A stretch of DNA of 20,786 nucleotides from Tetmemena sp. SeJ-2015 (lineage: Eukaryota > Ciliophora > Spirotrichea > Sporadotrichida > Oxytrichidae): the NCBI GenBank assembly GCA_027382625.1, contig JAJKFJ010020958.1, positions 1-20,786 of the forward strand. The letters run 5' to 3'. The notes below the pieces were generated by a model. The model saw only the letters and a program-made list of their open reading frames with translations, searched no databases and was not told where the DNA came from. This document shows, piece after piece, positions 1-9,038 of this stretch (its first letter is position 1; each line of letters begins with the position of its first letter). Made by a program: the position numbers and the translations under genes.

Positions 1-530
1 TTTTTTGGAGGGGTGCATAAAATAATTGTGCATTTTAAATGAAGAATTTAAAATTAAATAATTTTTTCTTTTTAAAAAATCGTTTAAATGAAAAAATTAT
101 TAAAAAATAAATTTTAATTTAAATTTTAAATTGTAATTAAAGAATACTCTTTCTATAGATTTTGGATATTTTTATCAATTCTTCTTTAAATTTTAAACTT
201 TAAGATCATATCATAAAACGAACTTCATGTAGATAAAAAAGTCTTTTCCTTGTTAAAAATATCTTTGAAAACAATATTCAAGTAATATACATTAAATCTA
301 TAGGCTAAAATCTTGATAGCAAACTACCATTATTCCATTTAAGTCTGTATTTCTTGAATATTCAGTACGTTTAAATTCCAATGAATTATATAATTCAATA
401 ATCATAAAAAATAATAATGAAAATCATTAGGGAAAAGGAAACTTATAGTTTGTACAAAAGTGAGGAATTATTTTAATCATATAATTTTCATACCTACACA
501 TTTTATTATCCTATATTATCTGTCTTGAGG
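1..530. other. AT-rich germline DNA without a recognisable gene
   Basis: Very AT-rich sequence with runs of A and T. I see no protein-like frame even with TAA/TAG read as glutamine, no inverted repeat and no telomeric C4A4 block. It is probably intergenic or IES DNA. Confidence 0.5.
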
Positions 531-538
531 AGGATTGA

Positions 539-1150
539 GTGAAATAGTTTGAATCAAAGATAATATCCTTGAGTTCTAAGGAAAAGTCCTATGCATTTAT
601 CGTTAAAAACAAAGAGATCAAAGCTGAAATTATGAGCTGGTATTTTTTCATAACGCTGGGCATTCTGGGTCTATAAATTAAATCCTATATCATATATTTA
701 ATTAATTTTAAATAATTTTGTTTTAAAATTAAAATTTTTATAATCAATTAAACGTTAAATGAGTTATCGAATAGTGAATTATAAACTCAACTATCTTATA
801 ATTCTTTAATTTTAGAGATTTTGAAATCCTTTATAGAAATATAATTACTCATCATGCATTTATAAATTAATAGAAATATTTTTATCAAATTATTTTTAAT
901 AATCTATAGCTATCTTTATTTAAGGGAAGATTAAAACTGAAAAAATTATTTTTGTATGAATAAAGATCCATATAAATTGGCATAAATGTTTATAAATTTC
1001 TCTCCGAAAACAAAGATTCAAACTTTCATGCTTGCTATCATTAATTCCCTAACAATAGGCGATACCTTAAATAAGAGATAAATTAAAATTATCGAAAGTC
1101 AAGAGAATTAGATGTTTTATTTTTCTAAATCACATCAATTATTTGATTGA
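539..1150 (+). CDS. Unidentified plus-strand coding-like frame, one internal TGA
   Basis: With TAA/TAG as glutamine, a single frame runs from just after a TGA (536-538) to a TGA at 1148-1150, interrupted once by a TGA at 938-940. The first part contains a charged stretch (SKEKSYAFIVKNKEIKAEIM) followed by a hydrophobic segment (WYFFITLGILGL). The part after 956, which begins with an ATG, contains KDPYKLAQMFINFSPKTK and NSLTIGDTLNKRQ. The internal TGA lies in AT-rich sequence and could be inside a short IES. An 8 bp repeat TATAAATT near 674 and 972 would instead join the first part to a different, also protein-like frame (FLSENKDSNFHACYHQ), so the true reading is not settled. I recognise no family. 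It may be an upstream part of the plus-strand gene at 3466-4535, but nothing proves it. Confidence 0.35.
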
Positions 1151-1490
1151 TCCTCAAACTCTTCGCCACTAAGCGCACTTCAGTTTGGAGTAGCGCGCGA
1201 AGATCTTCCATAGATAGTTTCCTTATCTCAAGATCTCTCCGTAGACTGTAGCAAACATCTATCGTTGAAATGGATAAAGTACAAAACTGTGAATCGAGTG
1301 AAGCGCGTTATAGACTTCACTAAGCCATTTTATTATAATAATCTGAAATATATTTACGCTGCTCAGGTGTGAGAGGGATAGCGTGAAGTTTGTATGTGCT
1401 GACGAAGCTGTGTTCACACACAACACCTTCGTGAGAAGAGTTGGTACAAGAAGCACGATAACATAGAAGTTTACGAGTAGAAAGTAAATA
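1020..1490 (-). CDS. Coding-like fragment of unknown family, broken by TGA
   Basis: This stretch has clearly more G and C than its surroundings. Under the ciliate code one minus-strand frame reads CYRASCTNSSHEGVVCEHSF, then PLTPEQRKYISDYYNKMA, meets a TGA at 1317-1319, and continues in the same frame with RRDLEIRKLSMEDLRALLQ and TEVRLVAKSLRINQ. The helical, charged composition favours real coding sequence. A short inverted repeat (AGTGAAG...CTTCACT, 1295-1320) sits at the break. A second minus frame across the break (SEVYNALHSIHSFVLYPFQR) is also protein-like, so a frame switch at a short IES or a decayed transposon gene are both possible. I do not recognise a family. Confidence 0.35.
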
Positions 1491-1698
1491 TAACTACAAA
1501 ACTTTGGCCCATCATTATTAATTCTAATGAATAGAGAAAGAGAGAAATTGTAATATTTTCAATAAAAGAAGTAATATATGTAATTTATTTGATTTAGCAT
1601 TAAAATTCAATGTTGATTTATGAAATATAGAAGCTTTTTAAATTATTTAATATTTCAATTTTTCTATACTTTTATAAGATAAATTAAAAAATTTGTAA

Positions 1699-2646
1699 TC
1701 AAAACTTTCTCTCTTTTAACTTAATCATTGAAAACTTGGATATTTTTAGAGTGTTCGATCTTTTTACTTGGGCTATCTAAGCAGTAGATTTTTGCTTCTT
1801 GGACCCAGGGATTGCTACTTCCTCATCTGCTGCTTCATCAGTCTTAAATTTTAAGGCCTATTAACTTAAATCTTCTTGCGGTTTAATTTTCCTTAGTTTT
1901 TCATGGACCATTGATATAATCTTTTGTCTCTGCATTCTGTTTCTGAGTTTTTCTGTAACTTGCTAATTGATGATAATATTTTTATCATTATAGAGCTCTA
2001 AAATTTTCCCCGTTAGTGTGAAGTACTCCTCAAGGTAAAGTTTGTGAATAAGTTCTTCTGTGGATTGCTGCTAAATAAGTTGCTTCTCTCGCTTCTAGAG
2101 TACTTAGGATTTCTTGAGTTCAGTAGGTTGGTTTGCATTTGCAAGAAACATGTATATTTTAGGGAAATACTTGAGGATCTTAGTTTTGGAACTTCTCAAA
2201 ACCAAAAATACCCAGTAGAGGAGGTATAAAACATTCACTATAATAATGGAGTACAGTAGAAGTTAACTTTCATGATAATTCAAAGACACACTCGCAACTG
2301 ATTTGTCAGGATTGGATTTAATCCAGCTCTCAGGTTGATTGGATTAAATGTAGAGAGCGAAGTAAAGCGTCAGTACCTAGGTCAAAAGCGAGAACAGCTC
2401 CAAGTTGTTAAAGTCTTTAAAAGAGTAGGGGTGAAGTTAGATATTCACAAAAACAAACCTATCAAGTAATTATTTCAAAGTTTATAAGAGAGGTATAATA
2501 AATTTTCTTAATGAAAGCACTGAAAATATATGAAATAATCATTTTAAAATGACTACTTACCCCATGTAGCATGCGATAATGATCATTGATTATATCACAT
2601 TTCCCCACTGATAAGTTATTGCAATCACAATTATACGAATAATTAA
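1699..2646 (-). CDS. Main gene, last coding block: final TM helices and cytoplasmic tail
   Basis: C-terminal end of the polytopic membrane protein, ending at TGA 1699-1701. The block starts at 2646 (pointer TTA), reads IIRIIVIAITYQWGN and MIIIACYMG, and is interrupted by a spliceosomal intron (2459-2560). It continues with FVFVNIQLHPYSFKDFNNLE, the helix-forming ELFSLLTQVLTLYFALY, a short loop (SNQPESWIKSNPDKS) and another helix (SIIIVNVLYLLYWVFLVL). About 150 tail residues follow; they are Gln/Lys-rich and probably helical (KREKQLIQQQSTEEL; RNRMQRQKIISMVHEKLRK). The pattern 'PY...NNLE.FSL...LTLY' before a helix pair is what I know from large ciliate GFR-type membrane proteins. Many glutamines are encoded by TAA/TAG. 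Function is unknown; a role at the cell surface is inference. Confidence 0.8.
2459..2560 (-). other. Spliceosomal intron in the main gene
   Basis: Reading the minus strand, the 102 bp segment begins GTAAGTAG and ends TTGATAG. Removing it joins ATG GG to G TTT in frame and gives ACYMGFVFVNIQLHPY, which has the spacing expected for the helix before the 'PY' loop. Leaving it in inserts about 34 residues that do not fit. An alternative acceptor (TTTTCAG near 2525) is also in frame but fits the family less well. Confidence 0.6.
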
Positions 2647-2864
2647 TTCAAAATGATAAGAAGAATCTTTAAAGCTCTAAATTTCAATTTCAAAAGTAAA
2701 TTAGAATCAATATTTATCCCTTATTGAATAAAATACTTTTTAAAATTTTAAATAAAATTATATTTGATCTTAAAATCTATATTTTTAATTCTTTTATTTT
2801 TTAAAGTATTAAATATACCATAAATTGAAATTTATCATTCATACTTAATAAATTTTGATTATAA
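2647..2864. other. IES, 218 bp, proposed pointer TTA
   Basis: AT-rich insert between two coding blocks of the main gene. The minus-strand triplet TTA occurs in frame at both borders (2862-2864 and 2644-2646). Keeping one copy gives AIRKLGLLIIRIIVIAI, a continuous hydrophobic helix. A 3 bp pointer in such AT-rich DNA is weak by itself; the frame and the protein context carry the argument. Confidence 0.5.
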
Positions 2865-3262
2865 AAGACCTAGCTTTCTGATTGCTGTGACTACCTCCCA
2901 ATAGTAAAATCTATTGGTATATCCGATAAATAGTAGTCCGTATTTGATTGCTAATGATTCTTATTGAAATTGTCCTTTTATTTTTCTGAGTATGATCATG
3001 GCTAAGAGAGGCAGTCCAAAGCCCCAGATAATCAAATTAGGTAATCCAAAATAGTACAGGATGAACATGTGTTCTTAACTTCCTTTAGATATTTCTAAAT
3101 CTCCGAGAAGTCTGTCTTGGCTCTCTATAGTTTTGAATTTAGCTATTTTAAAAACATTGTTGATTGACGAAGGATAAACTATGAATAAGCTTGCAATCAA
3201 ACTGCATATTAGCATTGACTTCGAATATAAAACCTTAATTAAAATTATCCATTTAATCATAA
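2862..3262 (-). CDS. Main gene block: middle transmembrane helices
   Basis: The minus-strand frame is open and protein-like throughout: a helix (SMLICSLIASLFIVYP), a loop with charged residues (KFKTIESQDRLLGDLEISKG), a second helix (LPNLIIWGFGLPLLAMII), a basic stretch (LRKIKGQFQQESLAIK) and then YGLLFIGYTNRFYYWEVV. The last motif (K-Y-G-x-L-x-x-G-Y ... Y-Y-W-E) is a hallmark I associate with ciliate GFR-like polytopic proteins. The downstream junction is the IES at 2647-2864. The upstream border lies near 3262 and its pointer was not resolved. A standard-code reading shows only the first 61 codons because TAA 3074 is a glutamine codon here. Confidence 0.75.
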
Positions 3263-3465
3263 AATGTTAAAAATATAAAACAAATATAAATTAAAGATCT
3301 CAACATTATTTTAATTTTTTACTCATTTAGAAAATTATGGATGGATAGCAATTGAACACCCTCCAAAAATGATCAAAATCTTTCAAAAAGTATAGGCCAA
3401 AATCAGCTAAAAATAAAGTTATTTTTGCTATAAAAGGTCTATATTTTAGGTGAAGATTTTAATGA

Positions 3466-3741
3466 CATGATATATTGTTTTTGTTAAATTCCATCGAGCT
3501 TACTCATTTATATAATGATTATTTTCCTTCTATAATAACTTAGTCCTGTTTGCGAGAGTCTTTATTCAGCTATTTCAAAGCAGTTTGCCTGCTCTATTAT
3601 ATACTAAGATAGCTGGATAATTTGGTATCTTATTTTAGCTATGAAACTTAATTTTTATTCTTGTAAGATTTTCTAAAATATTTTATAGAGTTAATTATAG
3701 AGCTCGGATCAGTCATTATATACGAGTGTAGATAAAATTAT
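3466..3741 (+). CDS. Nested plus-strand gene, first visible block
   Basis: Under the ciliate code this frame is open from after a TGA (3463-3465) through 3741. It reads NSIELTHLYNDYFPSIITQS, then CLRESLFSYFKAVCLLYYIL, RQLDNLVSYFSYE and FLKYFIELIIELGSVIIYEC, a strongly helical protein. The pointer AATTAT at 3736-3741 matches one at 4215-4220, and joining there continues in frame into the next block. The opposite strand is also open over part of this stretch but reads less like protein. I recognise no family. The gene sits wholly inside an IES of the minus-strand gene, so the two genes would be sorted apart during macronuclear development. Confidence 0.5.
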
Positions 3742-4220
3742 CTCAGATTTAAAATTCATTTTTAATAAATATTTTTATAAATAATATTAGGAGTAAGATC
3801 GTTATAAATTTGAGGAAACAGCAGCTAAGTCACACCCATAATCAGAAAGAAGGCTGTCATAATATTTAAAATTAATTTTAATATCTTAAATTTTTCTAGA
3901 TTCATGTGCAGATTAAACAGAAAAGAAATAAAAAAGGCTTTCCATAAAAATTAAAATCATAAATTTTGACCATCATAGCTTTTAAAACTAATATAATTTT
4001 TTGGGGGTAATTGTAATAAATTTTGGCTAAAATGAACAATTTTTTAGAAATCTGATAATAAAATGTGGTAGGTACAATCAGTTTCCCCCTAAAAATATAA
4101 TTCGGTTAATCATAAACTTAAAGTAAATTTATTTTCTATACTTATTGCTATTTTGTAAACAATATTTTTATGATGCTTCAGATATTTGAGAAATCTTTAA
4201 ATAATATTTAAATTAATTAT
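3742..4220. other. IES of the nested plus-strand gene, pointer AATTAT
   Basis: 479 bp between two copies of AATTAT (3736-3741 and 4215-4220), both in the same codon phase. Joining gives IYECRQNYIYPDFSMF without a stop. Part of the insert (around 3810-3970) also has protein-like plus-strand frames, so an additional small block inside it cannot be excluded. Confidence 0.45.
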
Positions 4221-4535
4221 ATTTATCCCGATTTCTCAATGTTTGCGATAAATGAAAATAATTTGAGTGAATTAGTTTTGTATCTCGGTCTGTATAGGAA
4301 ATAAAGGAAATAGCATAGGAATATAGCTAGCAGGGGCTAAAAAAGTAGAATGGCAATTCTAAATGAGAATTCACTTGTGATATATCCAAGTAAGGGCTCA
4401 TTTGCATCATATTAAAGTAGACAATCAAATTTCACAAACAGAGAGCTCACACTTGACATGTAAATAAACTAATCTCCCATTATTTACAATTTATAGTCTT
4501 TGAAGTTTAAGGACCAGGTCACCATTGAAAGTTGA
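4215..4535 (+). CDS. Nested plus-strand gene, C-terminal block
   Basis: A 106-codon frame ending at TGA 4533-4535. It reads YPDFSMFAINENNLSELV, then LYLGLYRKQRKQHRNIASRG, a serine/asparagine-rich tail (ENSLVIYPSKGSFASYQS; SNFTNRELTLDM) and the end SLKFKDQVTIES. Seven or more in-frame TAA/TAG codons are used as glutamine. The stretch is less AT-biased than the DNA on either side. Family unknown; it is probably the cytoplasmic or soluble C-terminus of the protein begun at 3466. Confidence 0.55.
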
Positions 4536-4944
4536 ATATGATTCATTAATATCCATAATAATCATATTTATCTTTATAATATATTTCGTTCAATTTCAAG
4601 CAACTCAAATTAAACAATATTCATTTTATTTCTGATTAAAATATTTATCATTGATACTAAGAATAAAAAATTATTTTGGCTTAGTCAAAACTAAATTTAT
4701 GATAAAAATTCTGAATTGAATAAATTTTGCTTATAGCTTGAAGTAAATGCCTCCAAATAACAATTTGTTTTTTCCACTATAACAAATTCATTTTAACAAA
4801 ATTAAATATAAATTAGTTAAAGCAAATAGACTTAATCACAAATTGGGGCATTTATTACGCTTAATAAAAATGACTTTCATCTAATTACTATAAATATAAT
4901 CAAACAGCTTTTTTATATTATAGGGTTTGAATTTAATATTATTA

Positions 4945-5417
4945 TTCCACTTTAATAGATCAGCTTGGCCAACATTATGATGAGAAAAATCAAGCCTAAG
5001 AAAGAAGCAGCTAGTTTAAAATAGGTAAGAGATGAAGAGTCGCATTTCTCGCATTGATAGCCATATGATTTGTAATACCCATCTTAACAGCTAAAGCAAA
5101 GTATACCCTCATATCCTTCACCACACTAGCCTGTTTAAACATACAAGGGTTCATTATATCCCAAACAGGCATCTTAGTTTAGGCATTTCACAAATAAGTT
5201 AGAGGTATTTCTTGGTCTCCAGTATCCTGCTTTTGGACCCATTGCTTCTCCCCCTAAGCATATAGCTTCTTCTGGACAATATGAGCAACTATTAGGTTCA
5301 GTCATCTTAAAAAGAGAATAGGTGGGGGCATTGCAGAATATACATTTTCCTGCAGGAGACTACTACTCGCCAAGATAACATTCTCTAAGCTCTATTATCA
5401 TAAAAATTACATAGTTT
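4945..5417 (-). CDS. Main gene block: Cys-rich GFR/EGF-like region and first TM helix
   Basis: The minus-strand frame reads YVIFMIIELRECYLGEQQ, then Cys pairs (GKCIFCNAPTYSL; NSCSYCPEEAICLGG), GYWRPRNTSNLFVKCLN, ACLGYNEPLYVQTGQCG, GYEGILCFSCQDGYYKS and YQCEKC, followed by a hydrophobic helix (LAASFLGLIFLIIMLAKLIY). This Cys spacing with 'GYW' and 'C..GY.G.LC..C..GY' is the growth-factor-receptor-like cysteine region common in large ciliate surface proteins. The upstream junction can be AAAC (5414-5417) or AATGAA (5421-5426); both restore the frame with block 6882-7205. Disulphide-bonded and extracellular placement is inferred from the family. Confidence 0.85.
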
Positions 5418-6885
5418 TCCTTCATTTAATATTTATGGATTGAATATTTTTAAACTGTTTTCAATCCCATTAGAAAACTCTTCTATCTTATGATAGGAGA
5501 AATAAGACTAGGCGGTTGCGAATATACATGTATTCAGAATTTAATTTAAAAGAGCATATATAACTGAATATATTTTGCGTCTTCTTTGTTTCGGTACTTC
5601 TTCTATATTCATTTTCCATATTTAAGTGATTTTACTTCTCTCTGAAATTCTTGATTTCGTTTTTATCTTGCATAGATGCCCTCGACTAACTCTTAAATTC
5701 CTTGAAAATTAAAATTTCGAATATCTTACAAAAGTTTAAAGGTATGAAATTCTCCTCTTTACAGTTAATATATAATTGACTCTTGATCAAAGCACGAAAT
5801 GAAGAATCATTTTCTGATTGATGAGTTCCAACTTGTCATTGACTTCAACTTAAAGACACATTTATGTGAAAATTTATTTGTTTATTGGTATAAATTATAT
5901 CTAAACTCCTTTAATATCTCTTTAATAGGATAATAATCATTAAGGCTTGCTTACATCTTTGGGTTTTTTATCCTTGCAATATAAAGAGTAAGCAGTGAGA
6001 AAATAGATTGAGAATTACTCACTTTCCCATTATTCATTTATAATAAATAATTAAAATTATCTTTATATTGCTCTTAAATCTCGTTTGATATTTTTATAAA
6101 CTTGATTATATCAGCTTATTCATCCTATAATTGATATGACCATGATAAGCTGATAAGCTTGATTTTCAAAATGTATAAAAGTATATAAACTTATTAAATG
6201 CTAACCGTTTGAGAAGGAAATAATGATAATAAAATGAGTTGAATCGCAAGTAAAGAAAATATCAGAATTGAGCGTCTTTTAATAACTATCATCTAGAAGA
6301 ACATTCTCTGGCTTCAGAAGATAAGTGGGTGGTAAGATTATAATATTATTAAATAGGAAAATATTAGGATTAAATAGTATCACCACTTTGGTTAATCACT
6401 GATCTCTAAAGGGAAATTCAATCAGCTGTAATTATTTAATTAGAAATCTGATTAATTATTAAATAGTCAACTATATTCGAGTTAAGCTATATTAGCATAT
6501 CAATATTCTTTGTTCACTATCATACTATTCATCTAATAATTAAGAATATCATTACTGATATTATTTCTACTATTCGAGATTCAACTCACTTAATTATCTT
6601 TAATAGATAAATAGGGTATTAGGAAACACAATCATTTAAAATAATTTTTCCTTTTAAATTCTCTTTTGGGATTATTACTTCCTGCTATATTTTTAATTCA
6701 TGAGTTTTGAAATAGGCATATTTTATTATTATTCATTCGCATACTGTAGACTCAATCTATTTCAACAATTGAAAAGATCTTACTAATTTAATTATATGTA
6801 TTGTAGAAAAAACATAACTGCCCGAAACATAGAAAATTTAAAAATATTTTAGGTTGCTTCAAACTTTCCGTAAAATAATTTGTTT
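5418..6885. other. IES, about 1.47 kb
   Basis: AT-rich insert between the sheet-region block (6882-7205) and the Cys-rich block. The proposed pointer AAAC (minus strand) lies at 6882-6885 and 5414-5417. The alternative AATGAA (6925-6930 and 5421-5426) is longer, also in frame, and would drop 14 residues. A minus-strand frame of about 80 codons (5461-5710; MQDKNEIKNFREKQ, NMENEYRRSTETKKTQN) is protein-like and may be a piece of another gene, at low confidence. Short inverted repeats occur at 6110-6155 and at 6232/6585 (TGAGTTGAATC); no element could be delimited. Confidence 0.45.
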
Positions 6886-7205
6886 GATAGAATTCTTTGA
6901 TCAAGATCAGATACATTAAGCTTGTTCATTAGTTCAATACTACTTTATTTTGATAAATCTATTGATGATGAAGTTACTTAAATGCTATGGTTTAAGCCAG
7001 GCCTGCCATAAAATGCAATACCCTCAACTGTAAATATACCATTCTCACTCTTAAAACTACTCTGCCCTTCTATAATAGGAGGTTAGGATGTTTCATTTTA
7101 GTCGTATGAAGAATCTACGAACACTTATATTTCTGAATAGTTATCAGATTTAATTATCTGGCCATAGATGTCTAGTAGTGCTACCTTAAACCTCTAAATC
7201 TCCTA
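6882..7205 (-). CDS. Main gene block: ectodomain sheet region before the Cys-rich part
   Basis: 108 codons between pointers. The frame reads EIQRFKVALLDIYGQIIKSD, then NYSEIQVFVDSSYDQNETSQ, PPIIEGQSSFKSENGIFTVE, GIAFYGRPGLNHSIQVTSSS and IDLSKQSSIELMNKLNVSD. The order 'ALLD-x-YGQ ... G-x-x-x-F ... NGIF ... G-x-x-F/Y-x-x-x-PG' is what I recall between the beta-helix repeats and the 'REC' Cys region in this ciliate family. Several asparagines sit in N-x-S/T sites, consistent with an extracellular domain. Codon phase fits both neighbours across IESs 7206-7332 and 5418-6885. Confidence 0.8.
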
Positions 7206-7332
7206 TCCACTTCTTTTTCATTAAAAAAAAATATTTTTTTAAAAATTTAATTTTTAATTCTTGCATAAATATACTAGCATTTATATAAAATTAACTTCTA
7301 AAGTTTTAAAATAGAACCTGGTTTTTATCCTA
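7206..7332. other. IES, 127 bp, pointer TAGGA
   Basis: Minus-strand TAGGA occurs at 7328-7332 and 7201-7205 in the same codon phase (TAG as glutamine). Joining gives DQYQIIQEIQRFKVALLD with no frame change. The insert is almost pure A/T. Confidence 0.65.
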
Positions 7333-7473
7333 AATTATTTAGTACTGATCAGAGATGAGTTTTCTGCCTGAAGTTTGATTAGACTATAGAAGTCTTTGCT
7401 ATTCAGAGTTGACTTAAATGAACTTGAAATTCTAAGCGTAGCTTGCAAAATTATCACCATAAATAGAAGCAAT
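7328..7473 (-). CDS. Main gene block: end of beta-helix region
   Basis: 48 codons reading ATT GCT, then SIYGDNFASYAQNFKFIQVN and SEQQRLLQSNQTSGRKLISD. 'YGDNFASYAQ' corresponds to the conserved 'YG-D/P-x-x-ASY/F-x' signature that closes the beta-helix repeats in this family. The block is joined on both sides by frame-preserving pointers (ATTGCT upstream, TAGGA downstream). Confidence 0.8.
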
Positions 7474-8168
7474 TAAAAACTTTTAAAAATTCCTAACTTC
7501 AATTTAATAATTTTTGATTTAAGATTTTAATTTTTAAAGTTCATGAATAAATTAATTTGGAATAAATATAATGATTAAGATTAAGGTGAACACAATTAAC
7601 TACATTCTTTTCCCCATTTTTAAAAAAGAATTTTTAATGAATTTGAATTTAATTAGATAATTAAACAAAATTCTGGCTGGCCCCAGCCCCCCCATCTCTA
7701 AAAAAAAACCGTTTTTACAGATTTGGCACGGGGTCCCCCCGGGTTTTGGCCCAGGGTGGCTCCACCTTTGGGCAGGGGCATCACCCCCCCCTCCTCACCC
7801 CCCCGCTTACGACGTGGGACTCCCGCTCAAGGGGACCCTGCCATCTTTACTCTCACCCGAAAGCCCGAAAAACCTCCCCCAAAGGATGAGAGAGCGAGTC
7901 GTCGTAAGCCGGAGGGCTGAGGGGGGCCTGAGTCCCCTCCAAGGCTGGAGGGCCAAACCGGGCGGGGTCGACCTCCCGTGCCAACTCTGTAAAATCCGTT
8001 TTTTTTAGAGAGGGAGGGGGTGGCGCCAGCGGAACATTTTTCGTTATAATTATCTAATTAAATATCAAAATTCATTAAACTTCTTTTAAGAATGGAGAAA
8101 AGAATGTAGATTAATTGTGTGATCACCTAATCTTAATCATCCTATAATACTTTCAAGGATTTAGCAAT
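7474..8168. other. IES, 695 bp, pointer ATTGCT, carrying a foldback element
   Basis: The 6 bp minus-strand pointer ATTGCT is at 8163-8168 and 7468-7473, in phase. Joining creates NNSFYNNIASIYGDNFASYA, exactly the continuous family motif, which is strong evidence for precise excision. Most of the IES is the foldback element at 7571-8140. Confidence 0.8.
7571..8140. mobile_element. Foldback/MITE-like element with a GC-rich centre
   Basis: A long imperfect inverted repeat. The left arm begins ATGATTAAGATTAAGGTGA and the right arm ends TCACCTAATCTTAATCAT. The arms pair inward through AT-rich sequence (AATTTAATTAGATAATTA) and on into GC-rich sequence (CTCTAAAAAAAA, then CGTTTTTACAG, TTGGCACGGG) down to GCTTACGACG (7805-7814) against CGTCGTAAGC (7900-7909). 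The outer roughly 100 bp of each arm have the base composition of the host. The inner part, about 7674-8036, is dominated by runs of C and G and stands out sharply. No long ORF with a recognisable transposase is present; the short standard-code frames inside are composition artefacts. Confidence 0.75.
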
Positions 8169-8306
8169 ATTATTATAGAAAGAATTATTGAGTACATCTT
8201 GTTCCAATAAACTGCTTAAGTGATAAGTAGATTAATTAATTTGGTACAGAGGCTCATAGTAGTCCCAATAAATTGACCCTCCTGCTTCTTCTGCAAAATT
8301 ATTTTA
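8163..8306 (-). CDS. Main gene block: 'AGGSIYWDYYEP' segment
   Basis: 48 codons reading QNNFAEEAGGSIYWDYYEPL, then YQINQSTYHLSSLLEQDVLN and NSFYNNIA. 'AEEAGG.IYWD..EP' is a conserved motif I know from the last beta-helix repeat of this ciliate family, directly before the 'YGDNFASYAQ' motif. Here the two are separated by the IES at 7474-8168. Pointers TAAA (upstream) and ATTGCT (downstream) keep the frame. Confidence 0.85.
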
Positions 8307-8490
8307 AAACTTGCTAAACACAAATTATATCAATTTATAGCTAAAATTATTATGATATTCATTAAATTCCATATAGAAAAAACTTAAGAGTAAGTTTTAT
8401 AAAATCTTGAATTAAATTTTAACTTTAAATACTATAGAAGGAAAAAAATAATCTCTATGCTTTTGAAAATAAATTTATTAAAATTGTTTA
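8307..8490. other. IES, 184 bp, pointer TAAA
   Basis: Minus-strand TAAA at 8487-8490 and 8303-8306, in phase. Joining gives ISDDKLQNNFAEEAGGSIYW, a natural continuation of the repeat. Confidence 0.65.
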
Positions 8491-8763
8491 CAGTTTATCA
8501 TCTGAAATGATGACTTAAGTGTTTGATGATGTACCGTACGAAGTAAAATAAATTGCTCCTCCTTTACCATAATCCTGTAGACTATAATTGCCTAAAGCAC
8601 TGTTCGAATCAAAAGTTGAGTTTTAGAGTTATACTGTCAAAGAATTCTCCAAAAATAGAGCTCCTCCCGAAGAAGCTGAACAATTTTAAAAAGTAGAGTT
8701 AGAAATGGTATGATTTTAAATAACTTTTGAGGCTAAGCTCCCTTCAAACCTATTTTGCATATA
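8487..8763 (-). CDS. Main gene block: beta-helix repeat
   Basis: 92 codons. The frame reads MQNRFEGSLASKVIQNHTIS, then NSTFQNCSASSGGALFLENS, LTVQLQNSTFDSNSALGNYS and YGKGGAIYFTSYGTSSN. Two copies of the 'N-x-x-F-x-x-x-x-A-x-x-GGA-L/I-Y/F' unit are visible, the polymorphic-membrane-protein or pectin-lyase-like repeat that stacks into a beta-helix. Ser, Thr and Asn content is high, and N-glycosylation sequons (NHT, NST, NCS) suggest extracellular exposure. Confidence 0.85.
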
Positions 8764-8819
8764 GATTGAGGACTCTTGCACGTATTTTAATGATAAATTA
8801 ATTATATTTAATAATTATA
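8764..8819. other. IES, 56 bp, pointer TATA
   Basis: Minus-strand TATA at 8816-8819 and 8760-8763, in phase. Joining gives GGAIYDYMQNRFEGSLA. The insert is almost pure A/T plus a short TGCAAGAGTCC segment. Confidence 0.6.
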
Positions 8820-9038
8820 ATCGTATATGGCTCCTCCTTTCTCAGCAGTAAAATTGTTGAAGGTGCAATTTTAAATTTGTATAGCTTTGCAGTTTTGAAG
8901 GTTGAGAGCTGCTCCATAAATTCCCTAAAGATACTGAGATTGAGAGCTCAAGGTTACGTTTATCATTGATATACTTGTATCATAGGCATAAATTAACTAT
9001 CCACTCAAAGAATTTGTGAAATTTGTATCACTTATATT
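8816..9038 (-). CDS. Main gene block: beta-helix repeat
   Basis: 74 codons reading NISDTNFTNSLSGQLIYAYD, then TSISMINVTLSSQSQYLQGI, YGAALNLQNCKAIQIQNCTF and NNFTAEKGGAIYDY. It contains the repeat signature 'NCTF-NNFTAEKGGAIY'. Pointers AAT (upstream) and TATA (downstream) keep the frame. Confidence 0.85.

Larger units (their letters stand above)
3263..4944. other. Large IES of the main gene hosting another gene
   Basis: About 1.7 kb separates the Cys-rich block (4945-5417) from the next helix block (2862-3262) of the main gene. It contains a plus-strand split gene (3466-4535). The remainder (3263-3465 and 4536-4944) is AT-rich, with no frame or repeat that I can support. I could not find a frame-preserving pointer pair for this IES, and 10-20 residues of the protein may be encoded by a small block I missed. 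Confidence 0.5.

Noticed and set aside
5414..5560. Alternative minus frame SYHKIEEFSNGIENSLKIF upstream of the Cys-rich block
   Set aside because: It is out of phase with the Cys-rich block, and block 6882-7205 supplies the expected upstream sequence through an in-phase pointer.
6232..6595. Possible inverted-repeat element bounded by TGAGTTGAATC
   Set aside because: Only about 11 bp pair and the rest of the arms do not, which is easily chance in such DNA.
7723..8008. Two overlapping plus-strand standard-code ORFs
   Set aside because: They are proline/arginine-rich products of the GC-rich foldback core, overlap in different frames and lie inside an inverted repeat.
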